64,000 nt of DNA, taken from the NCBI RefSeq assembly GCF_024054195.1, contig NZ_JAMXLB010000001.1, positions 3,426,737 to 3,490,736 of the forward strand. The letters run 5' to 3'. Position numbers and translations under genes: made by a program. The first letter of the stretch is position 1. The number at the start of each line of letters is the position of its first letter. Below, piece after piece: positions 7,423-17,620 of this stretch. Origin of the DNA: Flavobacterium sp. NRK F7 (GTDB taxonomy: Bacteria; Bacteroidota; Bacteroidia; Flavobacteriales; Flavobacteriaceae). The notes under the pieces are model-generated. The model was not told the DNA's origin. It was given only the letters and a program-made list of their open reading frames with translations, and ran no database searches.

Positions 7423-7458
7423 CAAATATACTATTAGTCTATCGATTTACTAGGGTAT
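7423..7458 (-). promoter_or_regulatory. cys promoter -7 box with overlapping imperfect palindrome (probable Rrf2 operator)
   Basis: On the minus strand TATATTTG (7423-7430) is a -7 box, about 25 bases before the DUF2061 ATG. Just upstream, ATACTATTAGT (7428-7438) faces ACTAGGGTAT (7449-7458) as an inverted repeat around a CTATCGATTT core. Its place between the Rrf2 gene and the cys genes makes it the natural operator. Confidence 0.55.
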
Positions 7459-7473
7459 TTTGAAAAAATTTTT

Positions 7474-7887
7474 TTAAAAATTTGCCAAATCGTATAAAGT
7501 CTTCTTTTCCAATACATTAAGCGCGTTATCACGCACCTGAATCATCAATTTATTTAAGGAACACGTTTCTTCACTCGGACAATCGTCGCATTTTTCATAG
7601 AAATTAAGGCTTACACAAGGCAATAAAGCTATTGGTCCGTCTAAAAAACGGATAATGGTAGCCACTGTAATTTCTTTAGGGTTTTTTAATAAATAATACC
7701 CGCCTCCTTTTCCTTTTTTAGAACCAACTAGTCCAATTTTCTTTAAATCTAAAAGAATTGCTTCTAAAAACTTTTTAGAAATATTCTCTTTTTCTGAAAT
7801 TTCAGAAATAAGGACAGGCATTAAATCATCTTGCTTTGCAATATAAATTAATGCCTTAATCCCATATTTTGTTTTTCTTGATAACAT
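7474..7887 (-). CDS. Rrf2 family transcriptional regulator, probable regulator of the cys genes
   Basis: A 137-residue regulator with the Rrf2 N-terminal winged helix (SRKTKYGIKALIYIA, ISEKENISKKFLEAIL, then the GGGYYL wing). Cysteines 91, 100, 103 and 109 form a cluster like those used by family members to bind an iron-sulfur centre, although a cysteine-synthase-linked mode as in CymR is also possible. It lies directly upstream of the cys unit and its start codon follows the ctlX stop without a gap. Control of sulfate assimilation is inferred from this context and from the palindrome at 7428-7458. Confidence 0.88.
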   Translation of the reverse strand: MLSRKTKYGIKALIYIAKQDDLMPVLISEISEKENISKKFLEAILLDLKKIGLVGSKKGKGGGYYLLKNPKEITVATIIRFLDGPIALLPCVSLNFYEKCDDCPSEETCSLNKLMIQVRDNALNVLEKKTLYDLANF

Positions 7888-8826
7888 TTATTCTGCTTTT
7901 GGTAAAAATACTTCTGCCATCATACAACGTGCACTTCCTCCACCACAAGCCTCAATAATATCCAAACTAGCATGCACGATTTTGCAATGTTTTTCAATTT
8001 TTTCAATTTGAGACGGTGTTAAACTTTCGTAAGCTGCATTACTCATAATTAAGAAGCGTTCGTCATTTGTGCCTCTTACTTGCAACATATTTCCAGCGAA
8101 ATTATTAACTTGTTCTTCACTGATTACAATAACTTCTTTTCCTGATTCTTTCAGTTTAGAAAGCACCATTTTTCTTTCCGCTTTATCATCAATACAATCC
8201 GCACAAATAACAGCAAAGGTTTCAGCCACACACATAATCACATTCGTATGATAAATATGCTTGCGTTCTCCATTTACGGTTTGAAAAGCTTCAAAAATAA
8301 CAGGATCGTATTCAAAATCTTCGCAAAACTCGATAAACAATTCTTCATCGGCTCTTGGAGATAACGCACAATATGCAATTTGATTGGCTCTATCCAAAAC
8401 AATACTTCCTGTTCCTTCTAAATAATACCCATCTTCCTCAGCTTCGGTATAATCCATGATTTCGTTAATCACAAAACCGTTATCTTCAATGATATCTAGA
8501 ATATCTTCTCTACGTTCTAATCTTCTATTTTCAGCAAACATGGGATACAAAACCACATCACCTGTTTCATGGAAAGAAACCCAATTGTTTGGAAAAATAC
8601 TATCCGGTGTATCTGGATTTAGGGTATCATCAACTACAATAACTTGTATTCCTACTGCTCGTAACTTTTCAACATACGCATCAAATTCAGCTTGTGCTTT
8701 TGCGTTAACGGTCGCTGGCAATAAATCATCCAATACTTTTTGATAATAATTATTTACAGCCGTTTGTTCATTCATTCGGAAAGCTACCGGACGAATCATT
8801 AGTATGGTATTTGTTGTTTGATTCAT
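7888..8826 (-). CDS. ctlX: CtlX-type citrulline/arginine deiminase-fold hydrolase
   Basis: A 312-residue member of the guanidino-group-modifying superfamily. The N-terminus TILMIRPVAFRMNEQTAVNNYYQ and the C-terminal GGGSARCM motif (Cys301) are those of the family annotated as citrulline utilization hydrolase CtlX. The acidic GxxxFPNNWVSFH motif and the TNVIMCV His region supply the other catalytic parts. The exact substrate (citrulline, arginine or a methylated form) cannot be read from sequence. It is cytoplasmic. It lies 79 bases below a second deiminase-type gene, and its stop codon is immediately followed by the Rrf2 start. Confidence 0.82.
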   Translation of the reverse strand: MNQTTNTILMIRPVAFRMNEQTAVNNYYQKVLDDLLPATVNAKAQAEFDAYVEKLRAVGIQVIVVDDTLNPDTPDSIFPNNWVSFHETGDVVLYPMFAENRRLERREDILDIIEDNGFVINEIMDYTEAEEDGYYLEGTGSIVLDRANQIAYCALSPRADEELFIEFCEDFEYDPVIFEAFQTVNGERKHIYHTNVIMCVAETFAVICADCIDDKAERKMVLSKLKESGKEVIVISEEQVNNFAGNMLQVRGTNDERFLIMSNAAYESLTPSQIEKIEKHCKIVHASLDIIEACGGGSARCMMAEVFLPKAE

Positions 8827-8905
8827 TTTATTTATCGTTATAAGTTGTGTGTTGTAAGTTTTAGGCTAAAAGTTGCACAAACTTTACCCTTAAAGCCATA
8901 CAAAA

Positions 8906-9820
8906 TTAATCTCTAATTAAAGGCAAAGTCGAACATCTTAGAAGTCCTTCTTGCTTTGATATTTCAGCATACGGAATCTCTTCTACGGTGATTCCTTTGC
9001 TTCTCATCCAGTTATTTAAACGAGTAAAATTTCTTTCAGAAACCACTACATCGGGAGCAATTGAAAAAATATTCGAATTCATATGATACATTTCTTCTCT
9101 ATCGATGTGGAATAAATTATCTTTTCCAAAAAGATTTACTAAGTACATATAATCGGCTTCTTCTCTAAAACCACTTTTATAGATAATACCTAAATTGGTT
9201 CCCAAAGGTTGAAAACAACAGTCTAAATGTAACGCATTATCACGAGGTTCTATTTTAGACTTTACCAAATCAAATTCTTTTACAATTTTATGTGGGAACA
9301 ACTCTTTAATATAATTTACCCCATGCATATTGGTTCTTGCTGTAATATAATCTTTATAATCCGAACCTTTATACGTACCAATAAAAATATAATCGTTCCA
9401 AACCATAACGTCTCCACCTTCAATATGTACTTCTTCTGGTGGTCTCACAATTTTGGTAGGATCAATTTGATCTAAAACATATTGAATGGCGTCTAATTCT
9501 CTTTCTCTATCTGGAAGGATATTTGCTTTTATAAAAATATCATCAATTACAAAACCGATATCTCTTGAAAAGATTTGATTGTAATTTTCGATAATTTCTG
9601 GTCGAAATACTTGAACCTCATATTTTTCAAACACCGCATTAAAAGCTTCCATTTCTTGAATCATATCTGCTTCAATGGGATAAGTACCTGCTAATAAATG
9701 TTCTAATGACTTGGGATCATAAGCCTCTTCCACTTTTGGAGTTGGTCCGTTACTTACTGCAGTTCCTAAAACTACAGCTCTAAGTCTTGAAGACTCGTTC
9801 TTTATATTTAATTGCAACAT
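8906..9820 (-). CDS. Arginine deiminase / dimethylargininase family protein
   Basis: A 304-residue amidinotransferase-fold enzyme. Family marks are EGGDVMVWND (acidic residue), DNALHLDCCFQPLG (His) and the C-terminal LLRCSTLPLIRD with candidate nucleophile Cys296. Such enzymes cleave the guanidino group of arginine or its relatives, giving ornithine, citrulline or amines. It probably acts in arginine or citrulline turnover together with the CtlX homologue downstream, which has little obvious sequence similarity. A TATCTTTG -7 box lies at 9863-9870, so this is the likely first gene of the pair. Confidence 0.8.
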   Translation of the reverse strand: MLQLNIKNESSRLRAVVLGTAVSNGPTPKVEEAYDPKSLEHLLAGTYPIEADMIQEMEAFNAVFEKYEVQVFRPEIIENYNQIFSRDIGFVIDDIFIKANILPDRERELDAIQYVLDQIDPTKIVRPPEEVHIEGGDVMVWNDYIFIGTYKGSDYKDYITARTNMHGVNYIKELFPHKIVKEFDLVKSKIEPRDNALHLDCCFQPLGTNLGIIYKSGFREEADYMYLVNLFGKDNLFHIDREEMYHMNSNIFSIAPDVVVSERNFTRLNNWMRSKGITVEEIPYAEISKQEGLLRCSTLPLIRD

Positions 9821-9862
9821 AGTGATTGACTATTAATTCGCCTTTTCATAGCGCTCATACGG

Positions 9863-9870
9863 CAAAGATA
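9863..9870 (-). promoter_or_regulatory. -7 box for the deiminase gene
   Basis: TATCTTTG on the minus strand, about 42 bases before the ATG at 9820. No clear -33 TTG was found at the right distance. Confidence 0.45.
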
Positions 9871-9929
9871 GAAAAAGGAATGTAATTGCATAATTCTAAA
9901 AAAATAAATATTTGTAAACATAAATTGTA

Positions 9930-9937
9930 TACATTTG
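9930..9937 (+). promoter_or_regulatory. -7 box for the small helical protein gene
   Basis: TACATTTG 20 bases before the ATG at 9957. A TTTG at 9911-9914 gives a rather short 15-base spacer, so the -33 element is uncertain. Confidence 0.5.
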
Positions 9938-9956
9938 ATAAAAAACAACACACATT

Positions 9957-10319
9957 ATGGGACTTTCAAATTTTTTTAACAGCTTATTTGGCAAAGCCAA
10001 AGTTACTGCCGACGAAACTTTAGACAAAGCAGCTGAATTCGCAGCTGAAGCAAAAGTATCTTTAGAAGAATTAGCCGCTTCTGCTTCACAAAAGATTGAG
10101 GAATTACAACTTTCAGAGAAAACGGAAGATTTTATTCAAACTACTAAAGTGAAACTAGATGAAGCCAGTGAATGGGCAGATGAAAAATCGCATCAAGCTA
10201 GAGAAGCCTTCGAAGACATTATTAAAAAAGTAGAAGAAAAAATTGAAGAATTAAAAAAGGATAAAAAAGAAGCAACTGATATTTCAAGTACAGAAGAGTC
10301 CAACCAAAATCCTGAATAA
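9957..10319 (+). CDS. Small charged helical protein (YtxH/apolipoprotein-like)
   Basis: A 120-residue protein, almost entirely predicted amphipathic helix, rich in Ala, Glu and Lys, with repeating heptad-like stretches (AAEFAAEAKVSLEELAASA, AREAFEDIIKKVEEKIEELKK). The N-terminus GLSNFFNSLFGKAK is amphipathic and could bind a membrane surface. There is no signal peptide or transmembrane helix. It resembles YtxH-like or late-embryogenesis-abundant-type stress proteins in composition only. It is a single-gene transcript with a -7 box upstream and a bidirectional terminator shared with convergent gltA. Confidence 0.8.
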   Translation: MGLSNFFNSLFGKAKVTADETLDKAAEFAAEAKVSLEELAASASQKIEELQLSEKTEDFIQTTKVKLDEASEWADEKSHQAREAFEDIIKKVEEKIEELKKDKKEATDISSTEESNQNPE

Positions 10320-10326
10320 AAAACAT

Positions 10327-10356
10327 AAAAAAATCCGAGTTCTACTCGGATTTTTT
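10327..10356. terminator. Bidirectional terminator between the helical protein gene and gltA
   Basis: A-run plus ATCCGAGT (ending 10340) pairs with ACTCGGAT (from 10344) plus a T-run, serving both convergent genes. Confidence 0.92.
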
Positions 10357-10361
10357 ATTTA

Positions 10362-11645
10362 TTATCTTTGATTTACTTCTTTAAAAGGTCTAGAAGGACT
10401 ACCTGTATATACTTGTCTAGGACGACCAATTGGTTCTTTGTTGGTACGCATTTCTTTCCATTGTGCAATCCAACCTGGTAAACGACCAATAGCAAATAAC
10501 ACCGTAAACATTTCAACTGGGATACCCATAGCACGATAGATAATTCCAGAATAGAAATCTACGTTTGGATATAAGTTTCTTGATTTGAAATATTCGTCTT
10601 CTAACGCAACTTTTTCTAATTGTTTTGCAATATCTAATAATGGATCATCTACTCCTAAGGCATCCAATACATCATCAGCCGCTTTTTTAATAATGGTTGC
10701 TCTAGGATCAAAGTTTTTATACACTCTGTGACCGAATCCCATTAAACGGAATGGATCATCCTTATCTTTTGCTTTTAATACATATTTAGCAACATCGCCT
10801 CCATTATTGTTGATTTCCTCTAACATTTCCAAAACCGCTTGATTAGCACCTCCATGTAAAGGTCCCCATAAAGCAGAAACACCAGCAGAAATAGAAGCAA
10901 ATAAACCAGCATGAGAAGAACCTACAATTCTTACTGTAGACGTAGAACAGTTTTGCTCGTGATCAGCATGTAGAATAAATAATTTATCCAAAGCATCTAC
11001 AATTTTTTGATCCATTTTGTAGGGTTGTGTAGGAATTTCAAACATTAAACGCATAAAATTCTCAACATATCCCTTTGTATTATCATAATAATTTAAAGGG
11101 AAGCCCATTCTTCTTCTGTATGTCCAAGTTGCAATTACAAGGAATTTACCCATTGTTTTACAAACAGCGTCATACATTTCTTTTTCATTTTCAACATTAA
11201 CAGACTTTGGATTAAAAGCTGTTAAAGCACTTGTAAGAGAAGATAAAACCCCCATTGGATGAGCTGTTTTTGGGAAACCTTCTAGAATAGATTTCATTTC
11301 TTCATTTACCAAAGTGTGCTTTCTAATATCGTTCTCAAATTTATCTAATTGAGCTTGGTTTGGTAATTCACCAAAAATTAAAAGGTAAGCAACCTCTAAG
11401 AAATCAGCTTTATCAGCTAGATCTTCGATTGAATATCCTCTATAACGTAAAATTCCTTCTTCACCATCTAAGAAAGTAATTTCACTTTTGCAAGAACCTG
11501 AATTTTTATATCCAGGATCCAATGTAATAGCACCAGTTGCACCACGCAACTTCTCTATATCGATAGCAACCTCATTTTCAGTTCCAACTATTACAGGAAA
11601 CTCATACTTTTTGCCATCAATTTCTAATATTGCAGTTTTCGACAT
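10362..11645 (-). CDS. gltA: Citrate synthase
   Basis: Condenses acetyl-CoA and oxaloacetate, entering the TCA cycle. It is the 427-residue type II (hexameric, NADH-sensitive-type) length. Active-site strings are visible: HADHEQNCSTSTVR with the substrate-binding His, GPLHGGANQ with a catalytic His, and MGFGHRVYKNFDPRA with the Arg/Asp part. It is followed by a terminator at both ends, so it is a separate transcript from eno. Confidence 0.98.
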   Translation of the reverse strand: MSKTAILEIDGKKYEFPVIVGTENEVAIDIEKLRGATGAITLDPGYKNSGSCKSEITFLDGEEGILRYRGYSIEDLADKADFLEVAYLLIFGELPNQAQLDKFENDIRKHTLVNEEMKSILEGFPKTAHPMGVLSSLTSALTAFNPKSVNVENEKEMYDAVCKTMGKFLVIATWTYRRRMGFPLNYYDNTKGYVENFMRLMFEIPTQPYKMDQKIVDALDKLFILHADHEQNCSTSTVRIVGSSHAGLFASISAGVSALWGPLHGGANQAVLEMLEEINNNGGDVAKYVLKAKDKDDPFRLMGFGHRVYKNFDPRATIIKKAADDVLDALGVDDPLLDIAKQLEKVALEDEYFKSRNLYPNVDFYSGIIYRAMGIPVEMFTVLFAIGRLPGWIAQWKEMRTNKEPIGRPRQVYTGSPSRPFKEVNQR

Positions 11646-11786
11646 CTTATATTATGTGTTTTTGAAAATTTGTAAAGTATTCTGCGAATTTAACGAATTC
11701 TAATGTAATTTTAAAGGAATTAACAATAATATATCGTTATAGTTTGATAGCTTTAACTTTATGATTTAACAAACCATAATTTACAA

Positions 11787-11822
11787 AAAAACCCGATGCC
11801 TTTTTTACAGCATCGGGTTTTT
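11787..11822. terminator. Terminator between eno and gltA
   Basis: AAAAACCCGATGC (11787-11799) and GCATCGGGTTTTT (11810-11822) form a strong stem. The flanking A- and T-runs allow use on either strand, here mainly after eno on the minus strand. Confidence 0.92.
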
Positions 11823-11844
11823 AAAATTGTATTTACAAGTAATT

Positions 11845-13140
<1,296 letters not shown>

Positions 13141-13175
13141 TTATATTTTTAATTAATATTTTTTACGAATACTAA

Positions 13176-13183
13176 CAAATTTA
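13176..13183 (-). promoter_or_regulatory. -7 box for eno
   Basis: TAAATTTG on the minus strand, 39 bases before the eno ATG. The -33 element is not clear. Confidence 0.45.
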
Positions 13184-13238
13184 AAACTAAAAACGTAATA
13201 AAATTGTCAAATTCAAAAAACTTATAAACGATAACGTT

Positions 13239-14348
13239 TTAGTTCTTTGAAGATTTTATATTTTCAATAAATTGATCAAATAAATAAGAAGAATCATGAG
13301 GTCCAGGGCTTGCTTCAGGGTGATATTGAACTGAAAAACAGTTTTTATTTTTCATACGCATTCCAGCCACAGTACCATCATTTAAGTGTTGGTGCGTTAA
13401 TTCTAATTCGGGATGTTGATCTAGTTCTTCTTTAACAACTGCAAACCCATGATTTTGAGAGGTAATTTCCCCTTTACCAGTAATTAAATTCTTAACAGGG
13501 TGATTAATTCCTCTATGACCGTTAAACATTTTATAAGTAGAAATCCCATTTGCTAAAGCAATTACTTGATGACCTAAACAAATTCCAAAAAGAGGTTTGT
13601 TTTCTTGAAGAATATCTTTTGCAACTTGTTGTGCACTATGCAATGGTTCAGGATCTCCAGGCCCATTAGACAAAAAGTATCCATCTGGCTCAAAGGACTT
13701 CAAATCTTCAAAACCTGCGTTATAAGGAAATACTTTAATATAACAATCTCTAGCGGCTAAATTTCTAAGGATATTCGTTTTAATACCTAAATCTAAAGCA
13801 GATATTTTATATTTTGCATCTTTATTCCCAAAAAAATAAGGCTCTTTAGTAGAAACCTTAGATGCTAATTCAAGACCATTCATTTCAGGTGCTTGCTTTA
13901 GCTTTTCTTTTAAGATTTCTATTGCTGTTCCATCAGTAGAAATGATTGCATTCATGGCACCATTATCTCTAATATAACTTACTAGTGCTCTAGTATCAAC
14001 ATCAGAAATAACAATTAAATTTTGTTTTTGTAAATAATCGAATAAACTTTCAGAAGCATTATCTCTTGAATAGTTGAAACTAAAGTTTTTACAAACTAAG
14101 CCAGAAATTTTAACACCGTTTGACTCCACTTCATCAGAATTTACACCATAATTACCAATATGAGCATTAGTGGTAACCATTATTTGTCCAAAATAAGAAG
14201 GATCTGTGAAAATTTCCTGATATCCAGTTGTTCCTGTATTAAAAGCTACTTCTCCAAAAGTAGTTCCTTCAATACCAATTGATTTTCCATAAAAAATGGT
14301 GCCATCTTTCAACAATAAGATAGCTTGTGGTCTATTATTATATTTCAT
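13239..14348 (-). CDS. carA: Carbamoyl-phosphate synthase small subunit
   Basis: Glutamine amidotransferase subunit that supplies ammonia to CarB for pyrimidine and arginine synthesis. It has 369 residues. The N-terminal CPSase domain starts QAILLLKDGTIFYGKSIG. The C-terminal class-I glutaminase domain has the nucleophile in GICLGHQ and the His/Glu pair in VQYHPEASPGPHDS. No carB is adjacent. A TAAATTTG -7 box (14365-14372, minus strand) lies 17 bases before the ATG, giving a very short leader. Confidence 0.97.
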   Translation of the reverse strand: MKYNNRPQAILLLKDGTIFYGKSIGIEGTTFGEVAFNTGTTGYQEIFTDPSYFGQIMVTTNAHIGNYGVNSDEVESNGVKISGLVCKNFSFNYSRDNASESLFDYLQKQNLIVISDVDTRALVSYIRDNGAMNAIISTDGTAIEILKEKLKQAPEMNGLELASKVSTKEPYFFGNKDAKYKISALDLGIKTNILRNLAARDCYIKVFPYNAGFEDLKSFEPDGYFLSNGPGDPEPLHSAQQVAKDILQENKPLFGICLGHQVIALANGISTYKMFNGHRGINHPVKNLITGKGEITSQNHGFAVVKEELDQHPELELTHQHLNDGTVAGMRMKNKNCFSVQYHPEASPGPHDSSYLFDQFIENIKSSKN

Positions 14349-14364
14349 TTGTGTGTTGTTTGTG

Positions 14365-14372
14365 CAAATTTA
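14365..14372 (-). promoter_or_regulatory. -7 box for carA
   Basis: TAAATTTG on the minus strand, followed by a leader of roughly ten bases before the carA ATG at 14348. Confidence 0.5.
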
Positions 14373-14402
14373 ATGCAAAATAATGATTTAAGAAAAAGAT
14401 AT

Positions 14403-14438
14403 AAAAAAAGGATAAACTATAATAGTTTATCCTTTTTT
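14403..14438. terminator. Terminator at the end of the ribosomal/rpoA transcript
   Basis: AAAAAAAGGATAAACTAT pairs with the mirrored segment ending GGATAAAC-complement plus T-run (loop AAT). It lies 24 bases past the rplQ stop and closes the long minus-strand cluster. Confidence 0.88.
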
Positions 14439-14461
14439 TATTTTTAATCATCTTTTCATGA

Positions 14462-14953
14462 TTATTCAGTAGCTTCAGTGTTTTCAGAAGTTTCAGCAGC
14501 AGGAGCTTCAGTAGCTGGTTTAGCATCTGATTTTTTAGCTCTACTACGACGTGTAGTTGCTTTTTTCTCTTCTTTTTTACCACCTTTGTATAATTCATTG
14601 AAATCTACTAATTCGATCATCGCCATATCAGCGTTATCACCTAAACGGTTACCCATTTTAATGATACGTGTATATCCTCCTGGACGATCACCAACTTTAG
14701 CTGAAACTTCTCTGAATAATTCAGTTACTGCATATTTATTTCTTAAATAAGAAAATACAATACGTCTGTTGTGAGTTGTATCTTCTTTTGACTTTGTAAC
14801 TAAAGGCTCCACAAATTGTTTTAAAGCTTTTGCTTTAGCAACTGTAGTGTTAATACGCTTATGCTCAATTAAAGAACAAGCCATATTTGCTAACATAGCA
14901 GTTCTATGTCCTTTTTGTCTGCTTAAGTGATTGAATTTTTTTCCGTGTCTCAT
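14462..14953 (-). CDS. rplQ: 50S ribosomal protein L17
   Basis: Large-subunit protein near the exit tunnel. The conserved N-terminus [17 protein letters not shown] covers a core of about 115 residues. After it comes a tail of about 45 residues that is first lysine/arginine-rich ([10 protein letters not shown]) and then Ala/Glu/Thr-rich, an extension common in Bacteroidota but absent in E. coli. It is the last gene of the cluster, after rpoA, followed by a terminator. Confidence 0.97.
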   Translation of the reverse strand: MRHGKKFNHLSRQKGHRTAMLANMACSLIEHKRINTTVAKAKALKQFVEPLVTKSKEDTTHNRRIVFSYLRNKYAVTELFREVSAKVGDRPGGYTRIIKMGNRLGDNADMAMIELVDFNELYKGGKKEEKKATTRRSRAKKSDAKPATEAPAAETSENTEATE

Positions 14954-15015
14954 GACCTTACTATTTAACCTTCATCTTGCTACAATCCACCTTGGAGAGC
15001 AAAATATGAAGTAAT

Positions 15016-16008
15016 TTATTCTTTATCTAATTTGTACTTACCTAAATCCATTCCAAAGTTCAAACCCTTAGCTGCAACTAATTCATCTAGCTCAGTTAAT
15101 GATTTTTTACCGAAATTACGGAATTTCATTAAGTCATTTTTATTGAAAGAAACTAAGTCTCCAAGTGTATCAACTTCAGCCGCTTTTAAACAATTTAAAG
15201 CTCTAACTGACAAATCCATATCCACAAGTTTCGTTTTTAACAACTGTCTCATGTGTAAAGATTCTTCATCGTAAGATTCTGTTTGAGCAATTTCATCAGC
15301 CTCAAGTGTAATTCTTTCGTCAGAAAACAACATAAAGTGGTGAATCAACGTTTTAGCTGCTTCAGTTAATGCATCCTTAGGATTAATTGAGCCATCTGTA
15401 ATGATTTCAAAAACTAATTTTTCATAGTCAGTTTTTTGTTCCACACGGAAATTCTCAATACTATATTTTACATTTTTTACTGGAGTGTAAATTGAATCTG
15501 TAAAAATAGTTCCAATAGGAGCGTTCGCTTTTTTGTTTTCTTCAGCAGGAACATATCCTCTACCTTTTTCGATAGATAATTCCATATTGATAGTAGTTTT
15601 ACTATCTAAATTACAAATTACAAAATCAGGATTTAAAACTTGAAAACCTGAAATGAATTTTTGGAAGTCACCTGCAGTTATTTGCTCTTTTCCAGAGATA
15701 GAAATAGAAACAGATTCATTATCTACATCTTCAATTTGACGTTTGAAACGTACTTGTTTTAAGTTTAAGATAATTTCTGTAACATCTTCTACTACACCAG
15801 AAATAGTTGAAAATTCATGCTCAACTCCTTCAATTCTTACAGATGTAATAGCGTATCCTTCTAGAGAAGAAAGTAAAACTCTTCTTAATGCATTACCAAC
15901 AGTCAATCCGTAACCAGGTTCTAAAGGTCTAAATTCAAATTTACCTTCAAAATCGGTTGAATCGATCATGATAACTTTATCGGGCTTTTGAAAATTAAAT
16001 AATGCCAT
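15016..16008 (-). CDS. rpoA: DNA-directed RNA polymerase subunit alpha
   Basis: Assembly platform of RNA polymerase. It has 330 residues: an N-terminal dimerisation domain ([20 protein letters not shown] near residue 33) and a C-terminal domain from about 255 with the helix-hairpin-helix part [15 protein letters not shown] and [13 protein letters not shown] that contacts DNA and activators. It lies between rpsD and rplQ, the usual alpha-operon place. Confidence 0.98.
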   Translation of the reverse strand: MALFNFQKPDKVIMIDSTDFEGKFEFRPLEPGYGLTVGNALRRVLLSSLEGYAITSVRIEGVEHEFSTISGVVEDVTEIILNLKQVRFKRQIEDVDNESVSISISGKEQITAGDFQKFISGFQVLNPDFVICNLDSKTTINMELSIEKGRGYVPAEENKKANAPIGTIFTDSIYTPVKNVKYSIENFRVEQKTDYEKLVFEIITDGSINPKDALTEAAKTLIHHFMLFSDERITLEADEIAQTESYDEESLHMRQLLKTKLVDMDLSVRALNCLKAAEVDTLGDLVSFNKNDLMKFRNFGKKSLTELDELVAAKGLNFGMDLGKYKLDKE

Positions 16009-16028
16009 ATTTCGACTAAAGTCAGTTT

Positions 16029-16634
16029 TTATTTGTTATACAACTCAACGATTAGTTGCTCTTTAATATTTTCTGGAATCTGAAGTCTTTGAGGAACAGA
16101 AACAAAAGTACCTTCTTTTGTATCATTATTCCAAGTAATCCACTCATATACTTGAGAAGAATTAGATAAAGATCTTTCAATAGCTTCAAGAGATTTTGAT
16201 TTTTCACGAACAGCTACTTTGTCTCCAGCTTTTAAATGATAAGAAGGTACATTTACCAACTCACCATTTACAGTAATATGTCTATGAGATACAATTTGAC
16301 GAGCTGCTCTACGAGAAGGAGCGATACCCATTCTATACACTACGTTATCTAAACGAGATTCACATAATTGTAATAAAATTTCACCAGTTACACCTGATGC
16401 AGCAGAAGCTTTTTCAAATAAATTTCTGAATTGACGCTCTAAAATACCATATGTATATTTCGCTTTTTGCTTTTCCATTAACTGAACAGCATATTCAGAT
16501 TTTTTACCTCTCTTTTTTGCTAAACCGTGTTGCCCTGGAGGGTAATTTCTTTTTTCGAAGGCTTTATCTTCTCCGAATATTGCTTCGCCAAATTTACGAG
16601 CAATTTTAGTTTTTGGACCAGTATATCTTGCCAT
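16029..16634 (-). CDS. rpsD: 30S ribosomal protein S4
   Basis: Primary 16S rRNA binder and often a translational repressor of its own operon. It has 201 residues with the S4 RNA-binding domain [20 protein letters not shown]. The N-terminal zinc-ribbon cysteines found in some bacteria are missing, so it is the zinc-independent form. The 86-base gap upstream can fold into a two-part stem and may be an autoregulatory leader. Confidence 0.97.
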   Translation of the reverse strand: MARYTGPKTKIARKFGEAIFGEDKAFEKRNYPPGQHGLAKKRGKKSEYAVQLMEKQKAKYTYGILERQFRNLFEKASAASGVTGEILLQLCESRLDNVVYRMGIAPSRRAARQIVSHRHITVNGELVNVPSYHLKAGDKVAVREKSKSLEAIERSLSNSSQVYEWITWNNDTKEGTFVSVPQRLQIPENIKEQLIVELYNK

Positions 16635-16649
16635 TTTTAAAAATTAATT

Positions 16650-16706
16650 AAGATAGTGATTATGAATTCAGGTCAAATAATCCTTCGATAATCGTTATTC
16701 TATCTT
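16650..16706 (-). promoter_or_regulatory. Possible structured leader upstream of rpsD
   Basis: In the minus-strand RNA, AAGATAG (16700-16706) pairs with CTATCTT (16650-16656), and inside this GATTAT (16677-16682) pairs with ATAATC (16658-16663), with one unpaired base on one side and a 17-base bulge on the other. It sits just before rpsD, so S4 binding is a reasonable idea. There is no match to a known motif that I can verify. Confidence 0.4.
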
Positions 16707-16720
16707 GGTTATACTTATAA

Positions 16721-17104
16721 TTATACTCTTCTTCTTTTTGGAGGTCTACATCCATTGTGAGGCATTGGAGTAACGTCAATAATTTCTGAAACTTCAATTC
16801 CACCATTGTGAATTGAACGAATTGCTGACTCTCTTCCGTTTCCAGGACCTTTAACGTAAACTTTTACTTTTTTAAGTCCAGCCTCTAGTGCTACTTTAGT
16901 GCAATCTTCTGCTGCCATTTGAGCTGCGTATGGAGTGTTCTTTTTAGAACCTCTAAAGCCCATTTTACCAGCTGAAGACCAAGAAATAACTTCACCTTTC
17001 TTATTCGTTAAAGAAATAATAATGTTATTAAAAGTAGCATTAATATGTGCTTCTCCTGTAGATTCAACGATAACTTTACGTTTTTTTGTTGTTGCCTTAG
17101 CCAT
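16721..17104 (-). CDS. rpsK: 30S ribosomal protein S11
   Basis: Small-subunit platform protein. It has 127 residues with the conserved [18 protein letters not shown] start and the C-terminal [17 protein letters not shown], including the Asn-Gly pair known for isoaspartate formation in this family. It lies 12 bases below rpsM. Confidence 0.97.
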   Translation of the reverse strand: MAKATTKKRKVIVESTGEAHINATFNNIIISLTNKKGEVISWSSAGKMGFRGSKKNTPYAAQMAAEDCTKVALEAGLKKVKVYVKGPGNGRESAIRSIHNGGIEVSEIIDVTPMPHNGCRPPKRRRV

Positions 17105-17116
17105 ATTACTTACTTA

Positions 17117-17491
17117 TTATTTAGTTGCTTTTTTCTTATTAGCAACAGTTTTTCTTTTACCTTTTCTAGTTCTAGAGTTATTTTTAGTTCTTTGACCTCT
17201 TAATGGAAGTCCAGCTCTATGACGAATACCTCTTTGACATCCGATATCCATTAAACGTTTGATGTTTAATTGAATTTCTGAACGCAATTCTCCTTCAATT
17301 TTGAAATAAGAAACAGCGTCACGAATCGCACTGATTTCATCGTCATTCCAATCTTGAACTTTTTTATCTTCGCTAACTTGAGCTTTAGCTAAAATCTCTT
17401 TAGCTCTGCTACTGCCAATACCAAATATGTATGTTAAAGCAATAACTCCTCTTTTCTGTTTAGGTATATCTACCCCTGCAATTCTTGCCAT
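17117..17491 (-). CDS. rpsM: 30S ribosomal protein S13
   Basis: Head protein contacting the P-site tRNA and the L5 bridge. It has 124 residues with [22 protein letters not shown] at the start and the basic [22 protein letters not shown] tail region, here extended by a few lysines. It starts 2 bases after the rpmJ stop. Confidence 0.97.
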   Translation of the reverse strand: MARIAGVDIPKQKRGVIALTYIFGIGSSRAKEILAKAQVSEDKKVQDWNDDEISAIRDAVSYFKIEGELRSEIQLNIKRLMDIGCQRGIRHRAGLPLRGQRTKNNSRTRKGKRKTVANKKKATK

Positions 17492-17493
17492 AA

Positions 17494-17610
17494 TTATCCT
17501 TGTCTTTGTTTAAATCTAGGATTCTTTTTATTAATCACGTATAATCTTCCTTTTCTACGCACTATAATGCACTCGGCACTTCTCTTTTTTACTGATGCTC
17601 TTACTTTCAT
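17494..17610 (-). CDS. rpmJ: 50S ribosomal protein L36 (zinc-free type)
   Basis: A 38-codon frame between infA and rpsM. The start [20 protein letters not shown] and the end NPRFKQRQG are those of L36. Only one cysteine remains of the usual Cys/Cys/Cys/His zinc set, so this is the C-minus paralogue. The stop at 17494-17496 is directly before the rpsM start. Confidence 0.95.
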
Positions 17611-17620
17611 TTTACTAGCT

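Noticed and set aside
14338..14598. 86-codon minus-strand frame across the rplQ end and terminator
   Set aside because: It overlaps the rplQ C-terminus in another frame and passes through the terminator. The lysine/leucine-rich text is an AT-rich artefact.
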